From an uncultured Rubrivivax sp. (GTDB lineage: Bacteria > Pseudomonadota > Gammaproteobacteria > Burkholderiales > Burkholderiaceae_C), in NCBI GenBank assembly GCA_937975735.1, contig CALJUI010000213.1:1-17461 (forward strand): 17,461 nucleotides of DNA. The letters are read 5' to 3'. This document shows, in pieces, positions 1 through 7,173 of the stretch. The position numbers and the translations under genes are program-made. The notes under the pieces are model-generated. The model did no database searches and had not been told where the DNA came from. It saw only the letters and a program-made list of their open reading frames with translations. Numbering within the stretch: the stretch's first letter is position 1; each line of letters begins with the position of its first letter.

Positions 1-42
1 GGTGCGCTCGTAGCGGGCGGCGAAGTTGCTGATCACGTCCAT
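1..42 (-). CDS. N-terminal fragment of a minus-strand gene, possibly PrkA serine protein kinase
   Basis: The reverse strand has a clear ribosome binding site (GGAGGT, 6 bases before the start) followed by an ATG at 42 and an open frame running off the window. It encodes MDVISNFAARYERT. This short peptide resembles the beginning of PrkA/YeaG-family serine protein kinases, which start with a similar aromatic/RYE pattern. PrkA is a cytoplasmic AAA-type kinase linked to stationary-phase and stress responses. Only 14 residues are visible, so the assignment rests on recall of the family N-terminus. The existence of a gene start here is much more certain than its identity. Confidence 0.45.
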   Translation of the reverse strand, partial: MDVISNFAARYERT

Positions 43-63
43 GCGGACCTCCTGCAGTGAGGA

Positions 64-100
64 AGGCGAACGGGGTGGAACGAGGTTCCCCGCTTCGCCT
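64..100. promoter_or_regulatory. Long imperfect hairpin upstream of the minus-strand gene
   Basis: The arms are AGGCGAA-C-GGGG on the left (64-75) and CCCC-GC-TTCGCCT on the right (88-100). A second perfect stem GGAAC/GTTCC lies inside, around GAG. Read on the minus strand, the structure ends about 12 bases before the GGAGGT ribosome binding site of the gene starting at 42. It could be a 5'-leader hairpin or a protein-binding site. There is no T-run, so it is not a classic terminator. Confidence 0.4.
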
Positions 101-294
101 GGGAAGTTCTGATGAAGTCCCGGCTGTACAGGCCCGGGCGCCATCAGAGCTTTCCGGTCCAGCGTGCACGGTGGGCGCGCTGGGCGTGTCGACAGGATGT
201 CTCAGTTGACCGGCTTCGGGCCATTGAAGTTCGCCCCCGTTTGCCTGTCAATTCGGAGCTTCGGCTTCAGTGTACGCAGCCGTGGGTTCTTGCA

Positions 295-324
295 CGATCC
301 GTGCCGTCATGTCCGCACGGATCG
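295..324. promoter_or_regulatory. 10-bp perfect inverted repeat upstream of the MFS gene
   Basis: CGATCCGTGC at 295-304 and GCACGGATCG at 315-324 are exact reverse complements separated by 10 bases. The repeat lies about 70 bases before the MFS start codon, at operator-like distance. No T-tract follows on either strand, which argues against an intrinsic terminator. A dimeric regulator binding site is the simplest reading, but no regulator gene is adjacent. Confidence 0.35.
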
Positions 325-395
325 ATGCCCCGCCACACAACGCATGGGCACGCCCGGCCGATGACCGCACCTCGTCGGTGCGATGATGCGCCCCG

Positions 396-1559
396 ATGAA
401 TCGCAACCTGCTGCTGCTCGCGGTCTGTCAGGGCCTGTTCCTGACCAACAACGTCACCTTCATCGCGATCAACGGCCTCGTCGGCCTGCAGCTCGCGCCG
501 TATGGCTGGATGGCCACGCTGCCGGTCACCGGCTACGTGGTCGGCGCCGCGCTCAGCACGCCCCTGGTCGCGCGGCTGCAGTCGCGCAGCGGGCGCAAGC
601 GCTCCTTCCAGGTCGGGCTGCTGGTCGCCGCGATGTCGGCAGGCCTGTGTGCGGCCGCGGTCACGGTGGGCAGCTTCTGGCTGGTCGTGCTGGCGACGGT
701 GGTCGCTGGCTTCTACAGCGCCAACGCGTCGCTCTACCGCTTCGCCGGCCCCGAGCTGGCGGCGCCGGACTTCAAGGAGCGGGCGATCTCGCTGGTGCTG
801 GCCGGCGGCATCGCCGGCGCGTTTCTCGGGCCGAACCTCGCCAGCGCCACGCGCACGATGCTGCCGGTGAACTTCGCCGGCTCCTACATCGCGCTGATCG
901 GCGTCGCCTTGCTGGCGCTGGCGGCGCTGTCCTTCATCCGCTTCCCCGAGCACAAGGCGCCGAAGCCGGGCGACGCGCGCGGCCGACCGCTGGGCGAGAT
1001 CATGCGCCAGCCGACCTTCATCGTCGCGGTTACCGCCGGTGCGCTCGGCTACGGCGTGATGAACCTGCTGATGGCGGCGACGCCGATCGCGATGCAGCAG
1101 TGCCAGCATCCCTTCGACAGCGCGGCGCTGGTGCTCGAGTGGCACGTGCTGGGCATGTTCGTGCCGAGCTTCTTCACCGGCCATCTGATCCGCCGCTTCG
1201 GCGCGCTGCCGGTGATGGGCGCCGGCGCGGTGCTCAACTTCGCCTGCGTGGCGGTGGCGCTGTCGGGGGTCGACCTGATGGAGTTCCTGGTCGCGCTGCT
1301 GCTGCTGGGGGTGGGCTGGAACTTCCTCTACACCGGTGGCAGCACATTGCTGACCACCACCTACCGCCCCGAGGAGAAGACCCGCGCGCAAGGGGCGATG
1401 GACTTCTGCGTGTTCACGACGATGGCCGTCAGTTCCTTCGCCTCCGGCGCGCTGGTCACGTCCAGCGGCTGGACCTTGCTGAACCTCGGCTCGCTGGTGC
1501 CGATCAGCGCGGTCGCGGCGATGCTGCTGTGGCTGGCCTGGCGGCGGAAACCGGCCTAG
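396..1559 (+). CDS. Major facilitator superfamily (MFS) transporter
   Basis: A 387-residue, highly hydrophobic protein with roughly twelve membrane segments and no signal-peptide cleavage site. This is the length and architecture of a typical MFS secondary transporter of the inner membrane. The loop between helices 2 and 3 carries the family's basic motif-A signature (RSGRKRS, residues 64-70). A larger cytoplasmic loop near residues 185-205 (HKAPKPGDARGRP) divides the two six-helix halves. The substrate cannot be inferred; drug or metabolite efflux is common in the superfamily. The ATG at 396 has no good Shine-Dalgarno sequence, but it places the first helix immediately at the N-terminus as expected. 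The following HD-GYP gene starts 88 bases downstream, so co-transcription is possible but not shown. The family assignment is firm; the role is unknown. Confidence 0.88.
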   Translation: MNRNLLLLAVCQGLFLTNNVTFIAINGLVGLQLAPYGWMATLPVTGYVVGAALSTPLVARLQSRSGRKRSFQVGLLVAAMSAGLCAAAVTVGSFWLVVLATVVAGFYSANASLYRFAGPELAAPDFKERAISLVLAGGIAGAFLGPNLASATRTMLPVNFAGSYIALIGVALLALAALSFIRFPEHKAPKPGDARGRPLGEIMRQPTFIVAVTAGALGYGVMNLLMAATPIAMQQCQHPFDSAALVLEWHVLGMFVPSFFTGHLIRRFGALPVMGAGAVLNFACVAVALSGVDLMEFLVALLLLGVGWNFLYTGGSTLLTTTYRPEEKTRAQGAMDFCVFTTMAVSSFASGALVTSSGWTLLNLGSLVPISAVAAMLLWLAWRRKPA

Positions 1560-1647
1560 TGCACCCGGCCGACCCGGCTTTTCGTGGCTTCGGCGGCCAG
1601 GCGGCTGCCCACAATGACGCTGTCGCCCGCCTCCCGAGGACCTGCGC

Positions 1648-2979
1648 ATGACCGCTGCGGCGGCCCCCGATCCGGCCCACTTCACGCGCGCCGTCACCCA
1701 GCTCGGCGAGCGGCAGCGTGTCGTCTCGAGCACGGCGGTGTTCAACGCCCAGGGCCTTAAGGTCATCGACAAGGGTGTCGTCATCGACGCCCGCCTCTAC
1801 GAGCGGCTGACCCAGCACCAGCTGCGCCAGCCGCTGGACCAGTGCGTCGAGGCCGAGTCGACCGTCCATGCCGCGGCGCTGCGCGAAGCCGTGCAGACGA
1901 TCCTCGACACCGAGCCCTTCTTCGGCGCGATGATCGGCACCGGACGACTGCGCGACCAGCTGCTCGAGGAGGTCTCGCAGGTGCCGCTGCCCAAGCCGGT
2001 GGCGTTCCAGCTGACGATCGCGCGCGAGACGCAGCCCGAGCTGTGGCGGCACGGCCTGCACTGCGCGATCACCGCCGCCTGGCTCGCCGACCGGCAGCAC
2101 GCCACCCGGCACGACCTGCGCATGCTCGCCACCGCCGGGCTGCTGCACGACCTGGGCATGCTGCACGTCGACCCGGTGCTGATGCAGCCAACGATCCAGC
2201 TCGAACGCGCGCAGCGCCGGCAACTCTACGCGCACCCGCTCGTGTCGACGATGCTGCTCGAGCGCCATCACGAGTTCCCGCGGCCGGTCCTCAGCGCCGT
2301 GCTCGAGCACCACGAGCGGCTCGACGGCTCGGGCTATCCGCGCGGTGTCCGCGACAGCTCGATCAGCCCATGGGGGCGCATCCTTGCGCTGGCCGAACTC
2401 GTCACGGCGATGATCGATGCCGACCACCCGACACCGATGACGCGGCTGTCGGTGGCGCTGCGCATGAACGGGCACCGCTTCGAGCGGCCGCTGGTCGCCG
2501 AGGTGCTGGCCCTGCTGGAACGACTGCCGCACGAAGAGGCGATGCCGCCGGCCGACGGCGCGATCGAGGACCTGATCGAGATCGACCGCCTGCTTCGCGC
2601 CTGGCCGGCCACGCATGCCGACGCCGCCGCGGACGCCCGCGCGGTGGCCGTGTCGCGGGTGCACGACCAGTGCGGCCAGGTGCTGCGCCTGCTCGCCGAC
2701 GCCGGTGCCGCGTCGGCGCAGCTCGAGATGCTCGGCGGCGACGTCGACCCTGCGCTGGCCTCCGAGCTGGCGCTGATCCTGCACGAGGCCTCGTGGCAGC
2801 TCCGCATCGTCTCGCGCCAGGCGCGGCGGCGCTGGGCGCTGGGCAAGGACGAGGCCTTCCCGGACTGGATGGCCGGCTGGCTGGGCGAGATCGACCAGGT
2901 CTGCGACCGACGGCTGGGCACGGTCGACGCACGGCCCGAGCCGGTGGGTTCGGTCACCGACAAGGCCCTCGCCGGCTGA
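1648..2979 (+). CDS. HD-GYP-type phosphohydrolase-like protein, degenerate HDxGK motif
   Basis: A soluble 443-residue protein with a central HD-GYP-like domain (about residues 130-285). HD-GYP proteins are metal-dependent phosphodiesterases that hydrolyse cyclic-di-GMP. Visible here are an HGLHC metal-ligand region, the HD pair at 167-168 (LLHDLGM), a later histidine (AHP) and an intact GYP signature HHERLDGSGYP at 221-231. The lysine normally following HDxG is methionine (M171), so activity may be altered. No receiver or PAS domain is recognisable in the N-terminal ~125 residues. The C-terminal ~145 residues are helical and may be a regulatory or partner-binding region. The ATG at 1648 has a GAGGA ribosome binding site about 7 bases upstream. 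The domain call is firm; whether it degrades cyclic-di-GMP is open. Confidence 0.82.
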   Translation: MTAAAAPDPAHFTRAVTQLGERQRVVSSTAVFNAQGLKVIDKGVVIDARLYERLTQHQLRQPLDQCVEAESTVHAAALREAVQTILDTEPFFGAMIGTGRLRDQLLEEVSQVPLPKPVAFQLTIARETQPELWRHGLHCAITAAWLADRQHATRHDLRMLATAGLLHDLGMLHVDPVLMQPTIQLERAQRRQLYAHPLVSTMLLERHHEFPRPVLSAVLEHHERLDGSGYPRGVRDSSISPWGRILALAELVTAMIDADHPTPMTRLSVALRMNGHRFERPLVAEVLALLERLPHEEAMPPADGAIEDLIEIDRLLRAWPATHADAAADARAVAVSRVHDQCGQVLRLLADAGAASAQLEMLGGDVDPALASELALILHEASWQLRIVSRQARRRWALGKDEAFPDWMAGWLGEIDQVCDRRLGTVDARPEPVGSVTDKALAG

Positions 2980-2983
2980 TCCA

Positions 2984-3003
2984 CGGTGGCCGCCCGGCCA
3001 TCG
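2984..3003 (+). terminator. Possible terminator hairpin after the HD-GYP gene
   Basis: An 8-bp stem CGGTGGCC/GGCCATCG (one G-U pair) with a 4-base loop begins 5 bases after the stop codon at 2977-2979. There is no T-run after it, so it would be a weak or Rho-assisted terminator. It is supported only by position and pairing. Confidence 0.3.
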
Positions 3004-3029
3004 CACAATCCTCACGATAACCCTTGCTG

Positions 3030-3042
3030 TCGAAAACTTCGA
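3030..3042 (+). promoter_or_regulatory. Candidate LysR-type operator (T-N11-A) upstream of ydcS
   Basis: TCGAA-AAC-TTCGA is a 5-bp inverted repeat with the T-N11-A geometry favoured by LysR-family regulators, about 87 bases before the ydcS start. A weak promoter pair overlaps its right arm: TTCGAT at 3038-3043 and TTGAAT at 3061-3066, spaced by 17. The LysR gene at the far end of this operon is the obvious candidate regulator. The repeat is short and could occur by chance. Confidence 0.35.
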
Positions 3043-3128
3043 TAGCCGGCGCGCGGCACATTGAATTTCACAGCCCCCGGGGTCTGCGCCTATCGTCCGG
3101 CGCGTCATCCACCTCCGAGGAGCGCCGC

Positions 3129-4298
3129 ATGATCCGCAAACCCCTGTTGCTGGCCGGCATGGCCGTTGCCGCCTTGGCCGCGCATTCCGCCGCCACCGCA
3201 CAGAAGGGCCCGTTGCAGAAGCTCGGCAAGGCCGAGGGGCAGGTCGACATCGTCGCCTGGCCCGGCTACATCGAGCGCGGCGCGACCGACAAGAACTTCG
3301 ACTGGGTGACCGACTTCGAGAAGAAGACCGGCTGCAAGGTCAACGTCAAGACCGCCGGCACCTCCGACGAGATGGTGGCGCTGATGAACGAGGGCGGCTT
3401 CGACCTCGTCACCGCCTCCGGCGACGCCAGCACACGGCTGATCCGCGGCAAGCGCGTGCAGCCAATCAACGTCGACCTGATCCCCAGCTACAAGAACATC
3501 GATCCGCGGCTGCAGAAGGCCCCCTGGCACTACGAGAACAACACGCATTACGGCGTGCCCTACCAGTGGGGCTGGAACGTGCTGATGTACAACACGAAGG
3601 TCTTCGGCGACAAGAAGCCGACGAGCTGGAGCGTGGTGTTCGAGGAGCAGAACCTGCCCGACGGCAAGAGCAACAAGGGCCGCGTGCAGGCCTTCGATGG
3701 GCCGATCTACATCGCCGACGCCGCGCTCTACCTGATGAAGAAGAACCCGGCGCTCGGCATCAAGGACCCGTACGAGCTCAACGAGGCGCAGTACAAGGCG
3801 GCGCTGGAACTGCTGCGCGGGCAGCGCAAGATCGTCGGCAAGTACTGGCACGACGCCTTCGTGCAGATCGATGACTTCACCAACGAGGGCGTCGTCGCGT
3901 CGTCGAGCTGGCAGTTCCAGGCCAACATCCTGAAGAGCAAGAAGGCGCCGATCGCCACCGTGGTGCCGGTCGAGGGCGCCACCGGCTGGGCCGACAGCAC
4001 GATGATGCACGCCGAGGCGAAGAACCCGAACTGCGCCTACCTGTGGCTCGAGCACTCGCTGAACCCGAAGCTGCAGGGCGACCTGGCGGCCTGGTTCGGT
4101 TCGGTGCCGGCCGTGCCGGCCGCCTGCAAGGGCAACAAGCTGCTCGGCGACGAGGGCTGCGCGCGCCAGGGCTACAACGACTTCGAGCGCATCTCGTTCT
4201 GGCGCACGCCGGTGTCGCAGTGCAAGAGCCAGGGCAACGCCTGCGTGCCGTACCACAAGTGGGTGTCGGACTACATCGCCGTGCTCGGAGGGCGCTGA
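3129..4298 (+). CDS. ydcS: Periplasmic polyamine-type ABC transporter substrate-binding protein YdcS
   Basis: A 389-residue extracellular solute-binding protein of the PotD/PotF type, here matching the YdcS subgroup. The pattern DIVAWPGYIERG followed by TDKNFDWVTDFEKKTGC, plus EMVALM, LVTASGDAS, NLPDGKSNKGRVQA and GPIYIADAAL, is recalled as near-identical to E. coli YdcS (381 aa). The N-terminus is a Sec signal peptide with likely cleavage after ATA (about residue 24), so the protein acts in the periplasm and hands its ligand to the YdcUV permease. The frame is open from 3024, but the ATG at 3129 is chosen because GAGGAG lies about 7 bases before it and the signal peptide begins there. It is the first gene of ydcSTUV-patD, 19 bases before ydcT. 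An extra cysteine pair (CKSQGNAC) near the C-terminus may form a disulphide. Putrescine as ligand is inferred from the operon. Confidence 0.93.
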   Translation: MIRKPLLLAGMAVAALAAHSAATAQKGPLQKLGKAEGQVDIVAWPGYIERGATDKNFDWVTDFEKKTGCKVNVKTAGTSDEMVALMNEGGFDLVTASGDASTRLIRGKRVQPINVDLIPSYKNIDPRLQKAPWHYENNTHYGVPYQWGWNVLMYNTKVFGDKKPTSWSVVFEEQNLPDGKSNKGRVQAFDGPIYIADAALYLMKKNPALGIKDPYELNEAQYKAALELLRGQRKIVGKYWHDAFVQIDDFTNEGVVASSSWQFQANILKSKKAPIATVVPVEGATGWADSTMMHAEAKNPNCAYLWLEHSLNPKLQGDLAAWFGSVPAVPAACKGNKLLGDEGCARQGYNDFERISFWRTPVSQCKSQGNACVPYHKWVSDYIAVLGGR

Positions 4299-4317
4299 GC
4301 GCGGGCGGCAGCCTGAC

Positions 4318-5322
4318 ATGACCTCGGCGGTCCAGCTCGAAGGCGCCGAGTGCGTCTTCGGCAGCGGCGCCTCGGCGGTCCGCGCGGTCGACGGCGTCGA
4401 CCTGGTCATCGAGGCCGGCGAGTTCTTCACGCTGCTCGGGCCCTCGGGCTCGGGCAAGACCACCTGCCTGCGGATGATCGGTGGCTTCACGCTGCCGACG
4501 GCCGGGCGCATCCGCATCGGCGAAGTCGACGTCACGCGCACGCCGCCCTATGCGCGGCCGGTGAACACCGTGTTCCAGGACTACGCGCTGTTCCCGCACA
4601 TGAGCATTCGCGACAACGTCGCGTATCCGCTGCGCGTGCGCGGCGTCGCGAAGGCCGAGCGCGCGCGCCGCGCCGATGAACTGCTCGAGCTCGTGCAGCT
4701 GCCCGGCGTCGGCGATCGTCGGCCGGCAATGCTCTCCGGCGGCCAGCGCCAGCGGGTGGCGCTGGCCCGCGCGCTGATCGGTCAGCCGCAGGTGCTGCTG
4801 CTCGACGAGCCGCTCGGGGCGCTCGACCTGAAGCTGCGCGAACAGATGCAAAGCGAGCTCAAGGCGCTGCAACGCCGTCTGGGCATCACCTTCCTGTTCA
4901 TCACCCACGACCAGCACGAGGCGCTGTCGATGAGCGACCGCATCGGCGTGTTCAACCGCGGCCGCCTCGAGCAGGTCGGCACGCCGGGCGAGGTCTACGA
5001 GACGCCGGCGACACGCTTCGTCGCCCAGTTCGTCGGCGCCGCCAACGTGCTCGACGGCGAGGCGGCACGCCGGCTGACCGGCCAGGCGTCGGCGATGCTC
5101 CGGCCGGAGCGCATCCGCCTCGGCGACGCGCCGGACGCACGCGCCAGCGGCGTCGTCGCCGAGGTGCAGTACTTCGGCGCCTTCACGCGCATCAAGGTCG
5201 ATGCCGGCGGCGCACTGCTGCAGGCCGACCTGCCGGCGGCGCCGGACGTGGCGCCTCCGGCGCCCGGACGCGACGTCCATCTGCACTGGGATGCGCGCGC
5301 GGTGCATCCGCTGTCGACATGA
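4318..5322 (+). CDS. ydcT: Polyamine-type ABC transporter ATP-binding protein YdcT
   Basis: A 334-residue importer ATPase of the PotA/YdcT type that would energise uptake by binding the YdcU and YdcV permeases at the cytoplasmic face. It shows Walker A GPSGSGKTT (41-49), the Q-loop in NTVFQDYALFPHM (about 83-95), signature LSGGQ (139-143), Walker B LLLDEP (160-165) and H-loop His197. A C-terminal TOBE-like regulatory domain follows from about residue 245. The length is close to E. coli YdcT (337). The ATG at 4318 lies 19 bases after the ydcS stop with only a weak ribosome binding site, so it may depend on coupling to ydcS. Its end overlaps the ydcU start by 4 bases (ATGA), which indicates translational coupling. 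Confidence 0.93.
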   Translation: MTSAVQLEGAECVFGSGASAVRAVDGVDLVIEAGEFFTLLGPSGSGKTTCLRMIGGFTLPTAGRIRIGEVDVTRTPPYARPVNTVFQDYALFPHMSIRDNVAYPLRVRGVAKAERARRADELLELVQLPGVGDRRPAMLSGGQRQRVALARALIGQPQVLLLDEPLGALDLKLREQMQSELKALQRRLGITFLFITHDQHEALSMSDRIGVFNRGRLEQVGTPGEVYETPATRFVAQFVGAANVLDGEAARRLTGQASAMLRPERIRLGDAPDARASGVVAEVQYFGAFTRIKVDAGGALLQADLPAAPDVAPPAPGRDVHLHWDARAVHPLST

Positions 5323-6269
5323 ACACCGCGCTCGCGCTGCCGGCCGTCGCGCCGCCGCGCACGTGGCGCCGGCGGATCTCCGACCTGCTCTACACCCGCC
5401 GCGGCCTCTTGCTGCTGGCGCTGCTGGCGCCGCCGCTGCTGTGGTTCGGCGTCATCTACCTGGGCTCGCTGTTCGCGTTGCTGGCCAACGCCTTCTTCCG
5501 GCTCGACGACTTCACCGGCCAGGTCGTGTACGAGCTCGGCCTGTCGAACTTCGTCGCGCTGACCGAACTCGCCAACCTGGACGCGGCGCGGCGCTCGGTC
5601 GGCATGGCGGTGGCGGTGACGCTGGCCTGCACCGTGCTCGCGTTCCCGGTCGCGCTGGTCATCGCGCGCCATGCCACCGGCGCGACCCGCGCGCTGCTCT
5701 TCATCGCGGTGATGCTGCCGCTGTGGAGCAGCTACCTCGTGCGCCTGTACGCATGGAAGCTGCTGCTCGCGCGCGAGGGCGCGATCCACTGGGTCGCCGA
5801 GCGCTTGCACGCCGCCGGGCTGATCGAGATGGTGCTCGCGACGCCGCTGATCGGCGGGCCGTCGCTGAGCTTCTCGACGCTGGGCACCTTCATCGTCTTC
5901 GTCTACATGTGGCTGCCGTTCATGATCCTTCCGCTGGTCGCGGCGATCGAGCGCATCCCGGCCAGCACGATCGAGGCCTCGGCCGATCTCGGCGCCTCGC
6001 CGGCCACGACCTTCCGCCGCGTGGTCCTGCCGCTGGCGATGCCCGGCGTCGCCGCCGGATCGATCTTCACCTTCAGCCTGACGCTGGGCGACTACATCAT
6101 CCCGCAGGTGATCGGCGACTCGACGCTGTACATCGGCCAGATCATCTACCGGCAACAGGGCGTGGCCGGCAACCTGCCGTTCGCCGCGGCGTTCTCGCTG
6201 GTGCCGATCGTCGCGATCGGCCTGTACCTGTGGTTCGCCAAGCGGCAAGGGGCCTTCGATGCGCTTTAG
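5319..6269 (+). CDS. ydcU: Polyamine-type ABC transporter permease YdcU
   Basis: A 316-residue inner-membrane permease of the PotB/PotH type (E. coli YdcU is 313). It has a basic cytoplasmic N-terminus, a strong first helix at about residues 28-58 and five further hydrophobic segments. The EAA loop that contacts the ATPase is at 219-238 (EASADLGAS followed by FRRVVLPLA). With YdcV it would form the heterodimeric transmembrane channel. The ATG overlaps the ydcT stop codon by 4 bases. Unusually for this tight operon, 107 bases rich in palindromes separate its stop from ydcV. The family is certain, and the symbol rests on the whole-operon match. Confidence 0.92.
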   Translation: MNTALALPAVAPPRTWRRRISDLLYTRRGLLLLALLAPPLLWFGVIYLGSLFALLANAFFRLDDFTGQVVYELGLSNFVALTELANLDAARRSVGMAVAVTLACTVLAFPVALVIARHATGATRALLFIAVMLPLWSSYLVRLYAWKLLLAREGAIHWVAERLHAAGLIEMVLATPLIGGPSLSFSTLGTFIVFVYMWLPFMILPLVAAIERIPASTIEASADLGASPATTFRRVVLPLAMPGVAAGSIFTFSLTLGDYIIPQVIGDSTLYIGQIIYRQQGVAGNLPFAAAFSLVPIVAIGLYLWFAKRQGAFDAL

Positions 6270-6360
6270 GCCCCCCCCCGAAGCGACCTGAGGTCGCCTC
6301 CCCCCCGGGGGGGCGCCGCCGACGGACCGGCTCAGCCGGATCCGTGGCGGCCGCTTGAAC
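6270..6360 (+). repeat. Composite REP-like palindromic element between ydcU and ydcV
   Basis: Three palindromes follow one another in the gap between two permease genes. GCGACC-TGA-GGTCGC lies at 6283-6297, flanked by a run of nine C (6271-6279). A perfect C7G7 block lies at 6300-6313. A 16-bp stem with two single-base bulges and a TCA loop lies at 6315-6351 (GCCGCC, ACGGA, CCGGC pairing with GCCGG, TCCGT, GGCGGC). From general knowledge, such GC-rich palindromes recur between genes in Burkholderiales genomes, so this is probably one copy of a dispersed family. In the mRNA it would fold strongly and could protect the upstream message or lower downstream expression. Confidence 0.6.
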
Positions 6361-6376
6361 GTTCGAGGTGGCTTCG

Positions 6377-7162
6377 ATGCGCACTAGCGCACTCAAGGCC
6401 TCGGCCTGGGCGGTCATCGCCTTCCTGCACGTGCCGCTCGCGCTGATCGTGCTGTACGCGTTCAGCGCCGAGGACAAGGGCTACGTCTTCCCGCCGCCCG
6501 CGCGGACCACGCGCTGGCTCGGCGTCGCCTGGGAGCGCGCCGACGTCTGGGCGGCGATCGAGCTGAGCTTCACGGTCGCCGCGTGGAGCACCGCGATCGC
6601 GCTGGTGCTGGGCACGCTCGCCGCGGCGGCGCTGGCGCGCGCGCGCTTCTTCGGCCGCGACGCGATCTCGCTGCTGTTCATCCTGCCGATCGCCTTGCCC
6701 GGCGTGATCACCGGCATCGCGCTGCGCTCGGCGTACCACACGCTCGAGATCCCGTTCTCGTTCTGGACCATCGTGATCGGCCATGCGACCTTCTGCGTCG
6801 TCGTCGTCTTCAACAACGCGGTGGCGCGGCTGCGCCGGCTGAACCCGAACCTGATCGAGGCCAGCATGGACCTCGGCGCCGACGGCTTCCAGACCCTGCG
6901 CTACGTGATCCTGCCGCAGCTCGGTTCGGCCTTGCTCGCCGGCGCGCTGCTGGCCTTCGCGCTGAGCTTCGACGAGGTCATCGTCACCACCTTCACCGCC
7001 GGCCAGCAGACGACGCTGCCGATCTGGATGCTGCAGGAGCTGATCCGCCCGCGCCAGCGGCCGGTGACCAACGTCGTCGCGGTGGTGATCATCGCGCTGA
7101 CCTTCGTGCCGATCCTGCTCGCCTACACCCTGACCCGCTCGAACGAGCCGGCCGCCCGCTGA
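6377..7162 (+). CDS. ydcV: Polyamine-type ABC transporter permease YdcV
   Basis: A 261-residue second permease subunit of the PotC/PotI type (E. coli YdcV is 264). It has an N-terminal helix (about 8-30), five more membrane segments and an EAA loop at 161-180 (EASMDLGADGFQTLRYVILP). It pairs with YdcU in the membrane and binds YdcT through this loop. A GTG at 6368 in the same frame is possible, but the ATG at 6377 is preferred because GAGG sits 8 bases before it. The palindrome-rich element ends about 25 bases upstream, so its folding could affect ribosome access. The patD start lies 11 bases downstream. Confidence 0.92.
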   Translation: MRTSALKASAWAVIAFLHVPLALIVLYAFSAEDKGYVFPPPARTTRWLGVAWERADVWAAIELSFTVAAWSTAIALVLGTLAAAALARARFFGRDAISLLFILPIALPGVITGIALRSAYHTLEIPFSFWTIVIGHATFCVVVVFNNAVARLRRLNPNLIEASMDLGADGFQTLRYVILPQLGSALLAGALLAFALSFDEVIVTTFTAGQQTTLPIWMLQELIRPRQRPVTNVVAVVIIALTFVPILLAYTLTRSNEPAAR

Positions 7163-7173
7163 GGAGTACGACC

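Larger units (their letters stand above)
43..395. other. Gene-free divergent intergenic region with two inverted repeats
   Basis: This stretch separates the minus-strand gene starting at 42 from the plus-strand MFS gene starting at 396. It should hold promoters for both. It contains a long imperfect hairpin at 64-100, a perfect 10-bp inverted repeat at 295-324 and a 6-bp stem (CGCACC/GGTGCG, 366-382) just before the MFS start. A weak plus-strand promoter-like pair is TTGAAG at 224-229 and GTCAAT at 247-252 with a 17-base spacer. Short open frames here have no recognisable product and no good ribosome binding site, so I call none of them a gene. Confidence 0.6.

Noticed and set aside
112..399. 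95-residue open frame in the left intergenic region
   Set aside because: No ribosome binding site, biased Arg/Pro/His composition, and it runs into the MFS start in another frame.
1143..1148. Other CACGTG cores (also at 6428, 8593 and 11648) as possible parS sites
   Set aside because: Flanks are not the required GTTY/RAAC; for example GGCACGTGCT and TGCACGTGCC lack the parS arms.
267..1784. 505-residue minus-strand open frame opposite the MFS gene
   Set aside because: Arg/Gln/His-rich shadow with no membrane or enzyme motif; the plus-strand MFS frame shows clear helices and motif A.
3105..4541. 478-residue minus-strand open frame opposite ydcS
   Set aside because: Antisense shadow of a well-identified gene with leucine/valine/arginine repeats and no family signature.
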